Origin: Oscillospiraceae bacterium
GTDB taxonomy: Bacteria; Bacillota; Clostridia; Oscillospirales; Oscillospiraceae
DNA: 64,000 nucleotides
Direction of reading: 5' to 3'
Assembly (NCBI GenBank): GCA_020025545.1
Contig: JAHHRX010000003.1
Coordinates: 1-64,000 of the forward strand
Positions 7,919 through 17,074 of the stretch are shown here, piece after piece. Below the pieces are notes generated by a model. The model was not told the origin of the DNA and did not search any database. It saw only the letters and a program-made list of their open reading frames with translations. The position numbers and the translations under genes are program-made. Each line of letters opens with the position of its first letter. Position 1 is the stretch's first letter.

Positions 7919-10000
7919 ATGCTGGAACTTCTGGCCCCTGCCGGCTCCATGGAAGCTCTGCGTGCCGCCGTTCAGAACGGTGCCAACGCAGTTTACCTTG
8001 GCAGCGGCACTTTTAATGCCCGTCAGGGCGCAAAAAATTTCACACCCCAGATGCTGACCGAAGCCGTGAAATACTGTCATGTCCGCGGCGTTGCGGTGCA
8101 TCTTACTTTAAACACTCTTATTTCCGACCGGGAGGCCGGAGATGTCTCCGCGCTCATCCGCAGCGCCGCCATCAGCGGCGTGGATGCCTTTATTGTGCAG
8201 GATCTTTTTGTGGTGAATCTCTGCAAGCAGATCGCTCCCCACATTCCCATCCACGGCTCCACCCAGATGACAATTCACTCCCTGCCGGGCGTGCTTTTCT
8301 GCGCCGCCCTGGGCATGAGCCGGGTGGTTCTCAGCCGGGAGCTGGGACGGGAGGAAATTCAGTATATCACCCAGAATTCCCCCATTGAAATTGAGGTTTT
8401 CGGTCACGGCGCACTGTGTATGTGCTATTCCGGCCAATGCTACCTGTCCGCCGCCATCGGCGGACGCTCCGGCAACCGGGGGCGCTGCGCCCAGCCCTGC
8501 CGCCAGAGCTATGGCTACGGCCGCTGGGAGAATAAATACCCCCTGAGCCTCAAGGACAACTGCCTGATCGGTCACCTGCGGGATCTGGAGAATATGGGCG
8601 TTGCCTCCCTCAAGCTGGAGGGTCGGATGAAGCGGCCGGAATATGTGGCCGCCGTCACCCATGTCTACCGGCAGGCCCTGGACGGGGAACCCGTCACCCG
8701 GGAAATGATGGAAACGCTTGCCACCGCTTTCAACCGTCAGGGCTTTACCGATGGATATTATACCGGTCATGTGGGTCAGGATATGTTTGGTATCCGTGAG
8801 GAAACCAAAGAAAACACCGATTGGCTCCGCCGGATGCGGCAGACCTACGAAACCACGGAAAACGGTCTGGTTCCCGTGCATTTCAGTGCCGTGATCGACG
8901 CCGAAGGCTCCTCGCTGACAGTTACCGATCCGGAGGGACGCAGCTGCCGCGTGGAAGGCCCCAGACCTGAACTTGCCCGCGCAATTATGCTGACAGAGGA
9001 AGCGCTTGCCTCACGGTTGGAAAAAACCGGCGGAACGCCCTATCGCTGTGCCGGTGTCACCGCCCGCATCGGGGATGGTCTGACCCTTTCTGCCGCCGCC
9101 ATCAACGCTCTGCGGCGGGATGCGCTCAGTCAGCTCACGGCTCTGCGAAGCCGCCGTGAGCAGCCCAAGCTCATGCGCCCCAAGAAGGTCAAGAATGTCA
9201 CCGGCCGTTATGAGCATCCGGGGCTGGTGGTACAGGTCACCTCTGCGGAGCAGATCACCCCGAGGCTTCTGAAAATGCCTTTGGAGAGCATTTATGTCCC
9301 GCTGCACATTCTGGCTCTGGATCCTCTTTTCTGCCATGAGCTGAACCGCAAGGTTCGGGTCACCGCCGTGCTGCCCCGGATCGTTCACGACAGTGAGCTG
9401 GGGCGGCTGAAGGATGATCTGATCTCCATTCGCAAAATGGGTGTCCGGGATCTTCTGGTGGGAAATCTGGGGCTTCTGGTGGTTGCCCGGGAAATGGGCT
9501 TCCGCATCCGGGGCGACTACGGTCTTAACATCTTCAATTCCGGTGCCGTGAACATGATGCAGGAGCTGGAGCTGATTTCCGCCACACTGAGCTTTGAAAT
9601 GACCTTCCCTCAGATCCGGGATGTGAGCAAGGCCGTTCCCTGCGAGATCCTCGCTTACGGACGGCTCCCCCTCATGGTCACGGAAAATTGTCTGATCCGC
9701 GGGCGCACCGGAAGCTGCACCTGCAATCTCGGCCCCGTGAAGCTGATGGACAAGACCGGTGCGGAATTCCCCATCATCAAAGACGGCGACAAATGCCGCA
9801 GCATCCTGCTCAACGGCAAAAAACTCAGCTGGCTGGATCGTCAGGACGATCTGGCCCGAATGGGACTTTGGGCCGTTCGGCTCTACTTTACCACAGAGGG
9901 CCCCCGGGAAGTGGATCATGTGCTGTCCGCCTATCTCAATCCCCCTCCCTTTGACCCCGGTGCCTGCACCAGAGGACTATATCTGCGGGGGCTTGAGTAA
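7919..10000 (+). CDS. U32 family peptidase-like protein with DUF3656 (RNA hydroxylation type)
   Basis: U32 proteins were named as collagenases. Several characterised members (RlhA; TrhP/YrrN-YrrO) are instead needed for hydroxylation of a cytidine in 23S rRNA or of U34 in tRNA, and carry an iron-sulfur cluster. The start MLELLAPAGSMEAL is the family's conserved N-terminus. The ATG there follows GGAG by 11 nt, and a further upstream in-frame ATG has no ribosome site. Cysteines in CMCYSGQC and GRCAQPCR (about residues 163-196) fit the cluster-binding motif. DUF3656 follows at about 360-480, then a second barrel-like half with a CTCNL cysteine pair near 600. The length is 693 aa, as in long RlhA-like members. 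It leads the Maf-Mre-PBP2 operon. Confidence 0.87.
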   Translation: MLELLAPAGSMEALRAAVQNGANAVYLGSGTFNARQGAKNFTPQMLTEAVKYCHVRGVAVHLTLNTLISDREAGDVSALIRSAAISGVDAFIVQDLFVVNLCKQIAPHIPIHGSTQMTIHSLPGVLFCAALGMSRVVLSRELGREEIQYITQNSPIEIEVFGHGALCMCYSGQCYLSAAIGGRSGNRGRCAQPCRQSYGYGRWENKYPLSLKDNCLIGHLRDLENMGVASLKLEGRMKRPEYVAAVTHVYRQALDGEPVTREMMETLATAFNRQGFTDGYYTGHVGQDMFGIREETKENTDWLRRMRQTYETTENGLVPVHFSAVIDAEGSSLTVTDPEGRSCRVEGPRPELARAIMLTEEALASRLEKTGGTPYRCAGVTARIGDGLTLSAAAINALRRDALSQLTALRSRREQPKLMRPKKVKNVTGRYEHPGLVVQVTSAEQITPRLLKMPLESIYVPLHILALDPLFCHELNRKVRVTAVLPRIVHDSELGRLKDDLISIRKMGVRDLLVGNLGLLVVAREMGFRIRGDYGLNIFNSGAVNMMQELELISATLSFEMTFPQIRDVSKAVPCEILAYGRLPLMVTENCLIRGRTGSCTCNLGPVKLMDKTGAEFPIIKDGDKCRSILLNGKKLSWLDRQDDLARMGLWAVRLYFTTEGPREVDHVLSAYLNPPPFDPGACTRGLYLRGLE

Positions 10001-10021
10001 TCCCCCGGAAAGGAAATCATT

Positions 10022-10585
10022 ATGCAGCTGATTCTGGCATCCCAGTCTCCCCGTCGGCAGGAGCTTCTGGGGCTTTTCGGTATTCCCTTTGCCGTCCGTG
10101 CCGCCGACATCGACGAAACTATGGATTTAAACGCCTCCCCCTTTGATGAGGTTGCCCGGGTCAGCCGCCGAAAGGCAGAGGCCACACCCTGTCAGGCCGA
10201 GGATATTGTCATCGCCGCCGACACCATTGTGGTCTGCGAGGGAAAAATTCTGGGCAAGCCCCACTCCCCGGAGGAGGCCGAAAGTATGCTCACCCTCCTT
10301 TCCGGCAGAGATCATCAGGTGATGACCGGCCTCACCGTCCTTTGCAAGGGCAAATTTACCACCTGCACCGAGGTAACGGACATTCACTTCCGCCCCCTCT
10401 CTCAAAAGGAAATCCGGGCCTATGTGGCCACCGGAGAACCCATGGACAAAGCAGGAGCCTACGGCATTCAGGGCGGTGCCGCCCTTTTTGCCGATAAAAT
10501 GGTGGGCGATTACTACAATGTCATGGGGCTTCCCGTGTGCCGCCTGCGGCAGATTTTGGGCGCTGTGGCACCGGAGCTTTTTTAA
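10022..10585 (+). CDS. maf: Maf family nucleoside triphosphate pyrophosphatase
   Basis: House-cleaning pyrophosphatase that hydrolyses non-canonical or excess dTTP/UTP-type nucleotides to the monophosphate, historically linked to septum formation. The N-terminal LASQSPRRQELL is the Maf signature. IAADTIVVCEGKILGKP carries the metal-binding Asp, and DKAGAYGIQGGAALF the substrate pocket. It is of standard length at 187 aa. It lies 21 nt after the U32 gene and 9 nt before mreC, in the maf-mreCD order common in Firmicutes. MreB and the usual radC are absent from this stretch. Confidence 0.94.
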   Translation: MQLILASQSPRRQELLGLFGIPFAVRAADIDETMDLNASPFDEVARVSRRKAEATPCQAEDIVIAADTIVVCEGKILGKPHSPEEAESMLTLLSGRDHQVMTGLTVLCKGKFTTCTEVTDIHFRPLSQKEIRAYVATGEPMDKAGAYGIQGGAALFADKMVGDYYNVMGLPVCRLRQILGAVAPELF

Positions 10586-10594
10586 GGAGATATT

Positions 10595-11425
10595 ATGAGG
10601 CATTTCTTTACCACAAAAGTAAAAGCCCTGCTGGCTGCCGCCGTACTGCTGGCGGCAGGTTTGGCGGTGGTATCCAATCTGACCGATCTGAGCGTGGGTC
10701 AGATGTTTGTGCAGGGTGTGCTTACCCCTCTGCGGGCCGGTGCCAGCGCCCTGACCGCTCAGGCAGAGCGGCTTTACGACTATATTTTCCGCTATGAATC
10801 TCTGGAAGCGGAAAACACATCCCTGAAAGATCAGATTTCCCAGATTCAGGACGATGCCCGGGATGCCGAATCCATCAAGCGGGAAAACGACCGTCTGCGG
10901 GATCTGCTGGAGCTCAAAAAGAATCACGAGGACTATCAGCTGGTGGACGGCTATATCATTGCCCGGGATTCCAACGACTGGACACATTCCTTCACCATCA
11001 ACCGGGGATCATCCGACGGTATTCAAGAAGGTATGTGCGCCATTACGGAAAGCGGCCAGGTGGTCGGCCTTGTGACCGAGGCCGGCAGCAACTATTCCGT
11101 CATCAAATCCATTCTGGATTCCTCTCTGGAAATCAGCGCCACCATTTCCGCCTCCGGTTACAGCGGCATGGTCAAGGGCGGATATGTCACCGGCAATGAC
11201 GGTCTGCTGATGATGGAATATCTTCCCTCCTCCGCCGTGATCCGCAACCGGGATCAGGTGGTCACCACCGGTTCCACCGTCTACCCCCGAAACCTCATTC
11301 TGGGCTATGTCATCGACGCGGGCTTTACCGACACCGGTATCGCCAAATTTGCCCTTTTGCAGCCCGCCGCAGATATGAGCAGTCTGGAACAGGTATTCAT
11401 TCTGACGAATTTCAGCACGGAGTGA
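10595..11425 (+). CDS. mreC: Rod shape-determining protein MreC
   Basis: Bitopic membrane protein that connects the MreB elongation machinery to the penicillin-binding protein. One transmembrane segment spans about residues 10-27. A coiled coil lies at about 62-103 (rich in E/K/R with heptads ending DRLRDLLELK). Two beta-barrel lobes follow, with the conserved DSNDWTHSFTINRGSSDGI and MVKGGYVTG...MEYLP. It is of usual length at 276 aa. Downstream, mreD begins after only 4 nt and the PBP2 gene follows, forming the elongasome operon. Confidence 0.95.
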   Translation: MRHFFTTKVKALLAAAVLLAAGLAVVSNLTDLSVGQMFVQGVLTPLRAGASALTAQAERLYDYIFRYESLEAENTSLKDQISQIQDDARDAESIKRENDRLRDLLELKKNHEDYQLVDGYIIARDSNDWTHSFTINRGSSDGIQEGMCAITESGQVVGLVTEAGSNYSVIKSILDSSLEISATISASGYSGMVKGGYVTGNDGLLMMEYLPSSAVIRNRDQVVTTGSTVYPRNLILGYVIDAGFTDTGIAKFALLQPAADMSSLEQVFILTNFSTE

Positions 11426-11429
11426 GCCC

Positions 11430-12011
11430 ATGTTTAGAAGAAAGTACGAATTTAAGCCCGACCGGGAACACTCCGGTACCCTCAGCAAGCTCTACATTAC
11501 CCGGCGGCAGCGCCTTGTGATTCTCAAATGGCTGCTGACGGGTCTGGTGCTGGTGCTGCTGTCGCTGGTGCAGGATGTCATTATGTCCCGCGTCCGCATT
11601 TTCGGTGCCACCACCGCTCTGGTTCCCTGCGGGATTTTGCTGTTTTGCATTCTGCTGGAGCCGGACAGTGCCGCCCCCTTTGCTTTGCTGGGCAGCTGTT
11701 TCTACTATTTCTCCGGCAGTGCCCCCGGATCCTACGCCATTGCTCTGCTGACGGTTCTGGGCGTTTTGATGGACATTTTCCGCAGAAGCTATCTGCGCAA
11801 GGATTTCGGCTCCATTCTGCTGTGCGCCGCCGCTGCGCAAATGCTTTATCATCTGTGTGTCTTTGGTTTGGAAGCCTTTCTTGGTTTTACCTCCGTGGAA
11901 AGGCTGGGCGTTTTCTGTCTGGGCGGTGCCCTTTCGGCAGCAGTCATGCCCCTGCTGTATCCCGTTTTTGTATCCATTGGTAAAATCGGAGGAGAATCAT
12001 GGAAAGAATAA
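11430..12011 (+). CDS. mreD: Rod shape-determining protein MreD
   Basis: Polytopic inner-membrane partner of MreC in the elongasome. Its 193 aa hold about five to six hydrophobic helices from residue 30 on. The N-terminal about 30 residues are basic and cytoplasmic. Sequence conservation in this family is low, so the call rests on hydropathy plus position between mreC and the PBP2 gene. Its end overlaps the start of the PBP2 gene by 13 nt, implying coupled translation. Confidence 0.88.
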   Translation: MFRRKYEFKPDREHSGTLSKLYITRRQRLVILKWLLTGLVLVLLSLVQDVIMSRVRIFGATTALVPCGILLFCILLEPDSAAPFALLGSCFYYFSGSAPGSYAIALLTVLGVLMDIFRRSYLRKDFGSILLCAAAAQMLYHLCVFGLEAFLGFTSVERLGVFCLGGALSAAVMPLLYPVFVSIGKIGGESWKE

Positions 12012-14092
12012 CCCGCAGAAGAATATCCATTATTTTAGGCATTTTCTGCCTCATCCTCAGCGGCTTTGCTCTGCGGCTTTACGGTCTGCAGGTCGTTGAA
12101 TCCGACGGAAATGCAGATAATGTGAAAAAATATTACAGTGTCACCCGGGTAAAAGCCGCCCGGGGCGATATTCTCGATCAGAACGGCAATGTGCTGGTGA
12201 CGAACCGGGCTACCTATAATCTGGTTTTTAATTCCTTTGTCATCATCAGTGCCCCGGGCACCAATGACCACCTGTTCCGGCTGGTGCAGACCTGCCGGGA
12301 GCTGGGCATTGAGTATGTGGATCATTTCCCGGTATCCAAGGACGCCCCCTTCACCTATACCCTCAGCGACTATAACGCCACATGGCAGGGCTATTTTCAG
12401 GCATACCTGCCCAAGCGCAGCAATCTGGATTCCGATGTTGCCGCTCCCATTCTGATGCGTAAGCTGCGGGAGCTTTACCGTATCCCCGAAAACTGGTCTG
12501 ATGCAGATGCCAGAGCCGTTATCGGTCTGCGCTACGAGTTGGATCTTCGCAGAGACATCACAAATCTTTCCAACTATGTGTTTTTGGAGGATGTGGACAA
12601 TGTAGCACTGTCCGCCATTCTGGAGCTGAGCATTCCCGGTCTTTACACCGAAGAATCCATGGTTCGGGTCTATAACACCAAATACGCCGCCCATATTCTG
12701 GGCTTCACCGCCGCCATTTCCCCCAGCCAATGGGAGGAATACAAAGAAAAAGGCTACGCCATGGATGCTGAGGTAGGTCAGAGCGGCTTTGAGCTGGCCT
12801 TTGAAGATTACCTCCACGGTACCGACGGTACCCGTGTGGATGTGGTCACCTCCGACGGAACGCTGGTGGATCAGTACTACAAGCGGGACGAGAACGGCAA
12901 CGAAATGCGCCCCGTGGCCGGAAAAAATGTGGAAGTCACCATCGATATGAATTTGCAGGCCGCTGCTGAGGATCAGCTGGATGCCCTGATCCACTCCCTT
13001 CGGGTGGATAAGGAATCCCTGCCCCAAGGCTCGAAGGTCCCCGACGGCGGCGATGTGGAAGGCGGCGCCGTGGTGGTTATGGATGTCAAAACCGGCAAGG
13101 TTCTGGCCTGCGCCAGCTACCCCACCTACGATCTTACCACCTTCCGGCAAAATTACGACGAACTGATGGAAGCTCCCTTCGCTCCCATGTATAACCGGGC
13201 GCTTCAGGCCATCTATCCGCCGGGATCCACCTATAAAATGTCCATGGTCGTTGCGGCGATCGACTCCGGTGTCATTAACGGCAGTGACCGTATTCTGACC
13301 AAGGGCGTCTTTACGAAATACCCCAATTTCTCGCCAAAATGTCTGGAATACTCCATGCACGGCAACACCCACGGCCTGATCAACGCCCGGGACGCCCTCT
13401 GTGTCTCCTGCAACTACTTCTTCTATGAACTGGGAGACCGGATCAATCAAAGTGCTATGGATGCCACGGCAAAGGCTCTGGGACTGGGTGAAAAAACCGG
13501 CATTGAGCTTTTTGAGGAAACCGGCCACCGGTCCAATCCCGAAACCAAGGCCGCGCTGTTCAAGGGCGACGATGCCCGGTGGTACCGGGCCGACCAGATC
13601 ATGACCGCCATCGGTCAGTCTGAAAACCGCTTTACCCCCATCCAGCTTTGCAATTATACGGCTACTCTTGCCAACCGGGGCACCCGCTATCAGGCCACCT
13701 TCCTGAACCGGGTGATTTCCTCCGATCACAAGAAGCTGGAATTTGTCAATACCCCCCAGATTGTCAGCCAGCTTCAGATTTCCGACGATGCCTACAAGAC
13801 CTACACGGAAGGTATGCTGGCCGTTTCCAAAGAGGGTACCGCCAGATCCATCTTCGCAAATTATCCCGTTGCGGTAGCCTCTAAAACCGGTACTGCCGAA
13901 ACCGACTCCGGCGGCTCTGACAATGGTTCCTTTGTCTGCTATGCCCCCTTTGACGATCCCCAGATCGCCATTGCCGTATACGGCGAAAAGGCCGGCCACG
14001 GCCTCACTATGGGCAACATTGCAAAGGAAATTCTGAACACCTATTTCGGAACTTCCGATGTGACCATCCCCGGCGAGAATCAGGTAAACTAA
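11999..14092 (+). CDS. mrdA: Penicillin-binding protein 2 (class B, elongation transpeptidase)
   Basis: Class B PBP that crosslinks peptidoglycan during cylindrical growth. A signal-anchor helix lies at about residues 8-28. The dimerisation/pedestal domain opens with AARGDILDQNGNVL. The transpeptidase domain carries all three motifs: SxxK as PPGSTYKMS (about 407-410), SxN as CVSCNYF, and KTG as ASKTGTAET. A large insert between about 75 and 200 is typical of Firmicute PBP2 proteins. The length of 697 aa is normal. It ends the mreCD operon before a strong terminator. RodA and MreB must be elsewhere. Confidence 0.95.
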   Translation: MERITRRRISIILGIFCLILSGFALRLYGLQVVESDGNADNVKKYYSVTRVKAARGDILDQNGNVLVTNRATYNLVFNSFVIISAPGTNDHLFRLVQTCRELGIEYVDHFPVSKDAPFTYTLSDYNATWQGYFQAYLPKRSNLDSDVAAPILMRKLRELYRIPENWSDADARAVIGLRYELDLRRDITNLSNYVFLEDVDNVALSAILELSIPGLYTEESMVRVYNTKYAAHILGFTAAISPSQWEEYKEKGYAMDAEVGQSGFELAFEDYLHGTDGTRVDVVTSDGTLVDQYYKRDENGNEMRPVAGKNVEVTIDMNLQAAAEDQLDALIHSLRVDKESLPQGSKVPDGGDVEGGAVVVMDVKTGKVLACASYPTYDLTTFRQNYDELMEAPFAPMYNRALQAIYPPGSTYKMSMVVAAIDSGVINGSDRILTKGVFTKYPNFSPKCLEYSMHGNTHGLINARDALCVSCNYFFYELGDRINQSAMDATAKALGLGEKTGIELFEETGHRSNPETKAALFKGDDARWYRADQIMTAIGQSENRFTPIQLCNYTATLANRGTRYQATFLNRVISSDHKKLEFVNTPQIVSQLQISDDAYKTYTEGMLAVSKEGTARSIFANYPVAVASKTGTAETDSGGSDNGSFVCYAPFDDPQIAIAVYGEKAGHGLTMGNIAKEILNTYFGTSDVTIPGENQVN

Positions 14093-14095
14093 AGA

Positions 14096-14136
14096 AACAG
14101 CGTGCCGCAGAATGATCTGCGGCACGCATTTTTTGA
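14096..14136 (+). terminator. Intrinsic terminator of the U32-maf-mreCD-mrdA operon
   Basis: A perfect 11-bp stem GCGTGCCGCAG/CTGCGGCACGC with a 6-nt loop is followed by ATTTTTT, directly after the PBP2 stop. Confidence 0.93.
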
Positions 14137-14211
14137 TATTCCGTTTTCCGTCCCGGCACCCGAGTGTATGCGGTGTGCCGTCTATATCAAAATCAGGCTT
14201 TCGCCTGCATT

Positions 14212-14841
14212 TCAGATCTCCTTTGTTTCGTCCAGATGCCGCTGGATGCGACCCACGATCATATCCAGCGCAACCGTATTCTTGCCGCCCTCCGGCACCA
14301 CAATGTTGGCGTATTTCTTGGATGGCTCCACATATTTTTCGTGCATGGGCTTCACCGTAGACTGGTACTGGTGCAAAACCGATTCCAAAGTTCTGCCGCG
14401 CTTGGTCACATCCCGCTTGATTCGCCGGCAGAGCCGCACATCCGCATCGGTGTCCACAAAAATCCGGATATCCATCAGGTTTCGCAACTCTTCATTCTCG
14501 AAAATCAGAATGCCTTCCACAATAATGACCTGCTTCGGCACCACGTGGATCGTCTTATCACTGCGGTTATGGACAGTAAAATCATACACCGGGCAGTCAA
14601 TGGCGTGCCCCTGACGAAGCTCCTGCAAATGATAAACCAAGAGGCTGGTGTCCATGGCGTCCGGCTCGTCGTAGTTGAGCTTGCAGCGCTCCTCATAAGG
14701 CAAATCATCGTGGCGCTTGTAGTAGTTATCGTGGCTCAGAACGCAGACCACATCTGAAAACCGGGCGGTCAGATTCTTCATCAGGGTGGTTTTGCCGCTG
14801 CCGGTGCCGCCTGCGATGCCGATTACCAGAACATTATCCAT
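14212..14841 (-). CDS. udk: Uridine/cytidine kinase
   Basis: Phosphorylates uridine or cytidine to the monophosphate in pyrimidine salvage, using ATP or GTP. The P-loop is GGTGSGKTT near the N-terminus. HDNYYKRHDDLPYEER is the conserved nucleoside-binding stretch, and YDFTVHNR and VEGILIFENEELRNLMD are typical. The lid region RRIKRDVTKRGR closes over the phosphates. The length of 209 aa is standard. It is the last gene of a four-gene minus-strand run with an exonuclease, a CYTH protein and a methyltransferase. These have no obvious shared pathway. Confidence 0.95.
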   Translation of the reverse strand: MDNVLVIGIAGGTGSGKTTLMKNLTARFSDVVCVLSHDNYYKRHDDLPYEERCKLNYDEPDAMDTSLLVYHLQELRQGHAIDCPVYDFTVHNRSDKTIHVVPKQVIIVEGILIFENEELRNLMDIRIFVDTDADVRLCRRIKRDVTKRGRTLESVLHQYQSTVKPMHEKYVEPSKKYANIVVPEGGKNTVALDMIVGRIQRHLDETKEI

Positions 14842-14861
14842 ACATTACCTCCAAGTTTGTG

Positions 14862-15545
14862 TTACAGATACAAAGGCTCAACCGGATCGTAGGGCTGGGC
14901 CTTGTAGGACACGGAGGCAATTTTTTTGCCCTCCACGCCATACCTCGGATTGAAGCCAAAGAGATTTACATAGCGGATAAGATCGTCCTTTTCCTTTTCC
15001 ATTGCCTCCATGACCGCAACCGTGGCAAGGACATCATCCACAGCCCGGTGGGAGTTCACAACCTTTTCGGAAAGGCCGTATGTATCGATGGCGGAGCACA
15101 GCTTGTGGGGATAGCTGTGGCGATCCTTGTAGACGGTGAGCAGATCCAGCTTGTCCTTCCCCCGCAAAACGGCTGCATCTCCGTCCCGCAGAAGCATATA
15201 ATACAGAAAACTCAAATCAAAGTGGGCATTATATGCCAAAAGCAGGGCATTCCCCTGAAAAAGTCTGGCAATATCTGCCGCCACCCGTGTCTTGCTGAGG
15301 CCTCTCTCCCGGATGTCCTGCGTGGAAATTCCGGTGAGCGCTTCAATTTTTTCGGGGACGGTGTTGCCGGGGGACAGGCTCACCAGTTCGTCGTACTGCT
15401 CCGTCACAACGGCCTCGCCGTTATGCTGCTGCACCACAACGGCCGCAAATTCGATAATCTCATCCCGGGCAAACTGCAGCCCGGTGGTCTCGGTGTCAAA
15501 CAGCACCAGACTGTCATATTTTTCAAAAAGTGTGGAAAACGGCAT
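14862..15545 (-). CDS. DnaQ-like 3'-5' exonuclease (DEDDh)
   Basis: Stand-alone proofreading-type exonuclease of the DEDDh superfamily. Exo I is LFDTETTGL (catalytic Asp/Glu), Exo II is LLAYNAHFDLSFLYY, and Exo III is SHRAVDDVLAT with the His and Asp of the DEDDh class. It has 227 aa from the ATG that follows GGGAG at 6 nt. A further 26 upstream in-frame codons have no ribosome site. It lacks the PolC polymerase domain, so it is not the replicative alpha subunit. DNA repair or RNA/DNA end trimming is possible. It starts 1 nt after the CYTH gene stop. Confidence 0.87.
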   Translation of the reverse strand: MPFSTLFEKYDSLVLFDTETTGLQFARDEIIEFAAVVVQQHNGEAVVTEQYDELVSLSPGNTVPEKIEALTGISTQDIRERGLSKTRVAADIARLFQGNALLLAYNAHFDLSFLYYMLLRDGDAAVLRGKDKLDLLTVYKDRHSYPHKLCSAIDTYGLSEKVVNSHRAVDDVLATVAVMEAMEKEKDDLIRYVNLFGFNPRYGVEGKKIASVSYKAQPYDPVEPLYL

Positions 15546-15546
15546 A

Positions 15547-16125
15547 TTATTCTCCCTTTGCCAAGGCCAAAGCCCGGCAGAATTTACTTTTATGTGCTGC
15601 ACGAAGGCCGTATTTTCCCGCAAGGGACTTCGCCCAGGCGGTGGCCGCAGCTTCGCTTCCGGCTTTCAGCTCCACCTCCACCTCGCAGAGAGGCTGTTTG
15701 TGACCGCCGCCGGTGAGGAATCCCTGATCCAGCGCCAGCTCCACAATGCTGCCGGAAAATTCTACTTCCTTTGCAAGCCGTGTAAAGGATGCTCCGCAGA
15801 CCTGCACCAGATTTTTATGATTCACCCGCTCCAGTTCCTCCAGGCCGCTCATCCGGCAAAGCTCCAAAACGGCATCCTCAATTCTTTCCTGCTCCACTTC
15901 CCACTCACAGCGCCCGTAGATGGTACTGGGGGTTTTCAGTGTGCACACAGATCGTCCGTTTTCCTGCCGGCGGCGCAGGGTCATATGCCCTGCGGCAAAG
16001 GCACCGTCCGGGGTGTCATAATAGGCAGATTCCATAGAAAACGCTTTGAACTCACCAAAATCTTCCCGAATTTTTTGCAGATCTTCCGGATCTGCCGAAA
16101 ATTTCAGCTCGAATTCAATACCCAA
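15547..16125 (-). CDS. CYTH domain protein
   Basis: Triphosphate tunnel metalloenzyme of the CYTH superfamily. Members hydrolyse inorganic or thiamine triphosphate or, rarely, make cAMP. The defining ExExK signature reads EFELKF near the N-terminus. Alternating charged strands follow (TLRRRQENGR, CEWEVEQE, CEVEVELKAG), building the eight-strand tunnel. The basic C-terminus (HKSKFCRALA) is typical. The start is taken as TTG because GGAGG lies 8 nt upstream. The first possible TTG overlaps the ribosome site. The substrate cannot be told from sequence. Confidence 0.82.
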   Translation of the reverse strand: MGIEFELKFSADPEDLQKIREDFGEFKAFSMESAYYDTPDGAFAAGHMTLRRRQENGRSVCTLKTPSTIYGRCEWEVEQERIEDAVLELCRMSGLEELERVNHKNLVQVCGASFTRLAKEVEFSGSIVELALDQGFLTGGGHKQPLCEVEVELKAGSEAAATAWAKSLAGKYGLRAAHKSKFCRALALAKGE

Positions 16126-16201
16126 AGTCCGTGCCTCCTTCAAAAAAATGTCAAAATCTTTTTCTGCATTATACCAGCCTTTTCGGGAAAAGTAAACCTT
16201 G

Positions 16202-17002
16202 TCACAGCGGCTTATAAATGTTCAGCACACAGCAGGCAGTGTCGGTGAGCCGGTCTGTCCGCTCCAGCGCCTGAGCGCCCTCTTTTGTGATCCGATAAAG
16301 ATGCGGTGTCATGCTCAGCAGATTTTGCACCTGCTGCCCCTCCACAGTAAAGGAAAAACGGATGGGAACCGAGCGAACCTGCTCAAAGCCCGGAAGGTCG
16401 GGGCTGGAATCCTTTTCCCGCAGTTTAATTTGGGGATAGATGATGTTTTTCAGCGCCATCAAATGATCCTGCGCCGCCAAAACCTGAAAAAAATATCCGT
16501 CCCGGCGCAGCACCCGGTGAAATTCCTCCGGCAATGTCAGGGCAAACATACTGCACAGCATCCCGGCACTGTGATCCGCTACCGGCAGACGGGAAGCGGT
16601 GCCGCAGATCCATTGTGCGGATTTATACTTTGCCGCCGCCCACCGGACGGCCTCTTTGGAAATGTCCAGCCCCAGAAGCTCCGTTTCCAGTGCCTGCTGC
16701 AGGCGGCTTCCGTAATATCCCTCGCCGCAGCCGATATCCATAATCGGGCCGGTACAGGCTAGATCCCGGGCGTTTTCAATCATTGTGTCCACAATCGGAC
16801 GGTAAAATCCGCCTTCCAGAAAACTCCGGCGGCTGACAACCTGCTCCCGGGTATCGCCGGGGTGCAGGGAATGTTTTTGCTGAACGGGCAGAAGATTCAC
16901 ATATCCCTGCCGTGCAATATCAAAACTGTGGCCTCTGCCACAGCGGCAGGCGTTTCCCTCCCGGCGAAGAGCTTCGCCGCAAAGGGGACAAATGAGTTCC
17001 AT
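16202..17002 (-). CDS. RlmA-like 23S rRNA (guanine-N1) methyltransferase
   Basis: SAM-dependent methyltransferase with the N-terminal zinc finger of the RlmA family, which modifies G745 (or G748 in Gram-positive TlrB types) in helix 35 of 23S rRNA. The zinc site is CPLC...CRCGRGHSFD at residues about 4-26. SAM motif I is IMDIGCGEGYYG, and the post-I acidic strand is ELLGLDISKEAV. The start was placed at the ATG preceded by GGAGGG. The longer reading frame begins inside the divergent promoter region. The length of 266 aa is usual. TlrB-type members can give low-level macrolide resistance, which is not inferred here. Confidence 0.85.
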   Translation of the reverse strand: MELICPLCGEALRREGNACRCGRGHSFDIARQGYVNLLPVQQKHSLHPGDTREQVVSRRSFLEGGFYRPIVDTMIENARDLACTGPIMDIGCGEGYYGSRLQQALETELLGLDISKEAVRWAAAKYKSAQWICGTASRLPVADHSAGMLCSMFALTLPEEFHRVLRRDGYFFQVLAAQDHLMALKNIIYPQIKLREKDSSPDLPGFEQVRSVPIRFSFTVEGQQVQNLLSMTPHLYRITKEGAQALERTDRLTDTACCVLNIYKPL

Positions 17003-17023
17003 AAATTCATCCCTCCGCCTGTT

Positions 17024-17052
17024 ATCATAGCGCATTATCACGGCTAAGTCAA
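17024..17052 (-). promoter_or_regulatory. Promoter for the rlmA-like/CYTH/exonuclease/udk genes
   Basis: On the minus strand TTGACT, a 17-bp spacer and TATGAT lie just upstream of the methyltransferase gene. Confidence 0.72.
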
Positions 17053-17074
17053 ACAAAAGAAAGGAGAAAACCCC

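Noticed and set aside
12035..14125. A 696-codon open frame on the minus strand opposite the PBP2 gene
   Set aside because: It lies wholly antisense to a gene with complete PBP motifs. Its composition (many Gly/His/Val, no domains) is what GC-rich antisense frames look like.
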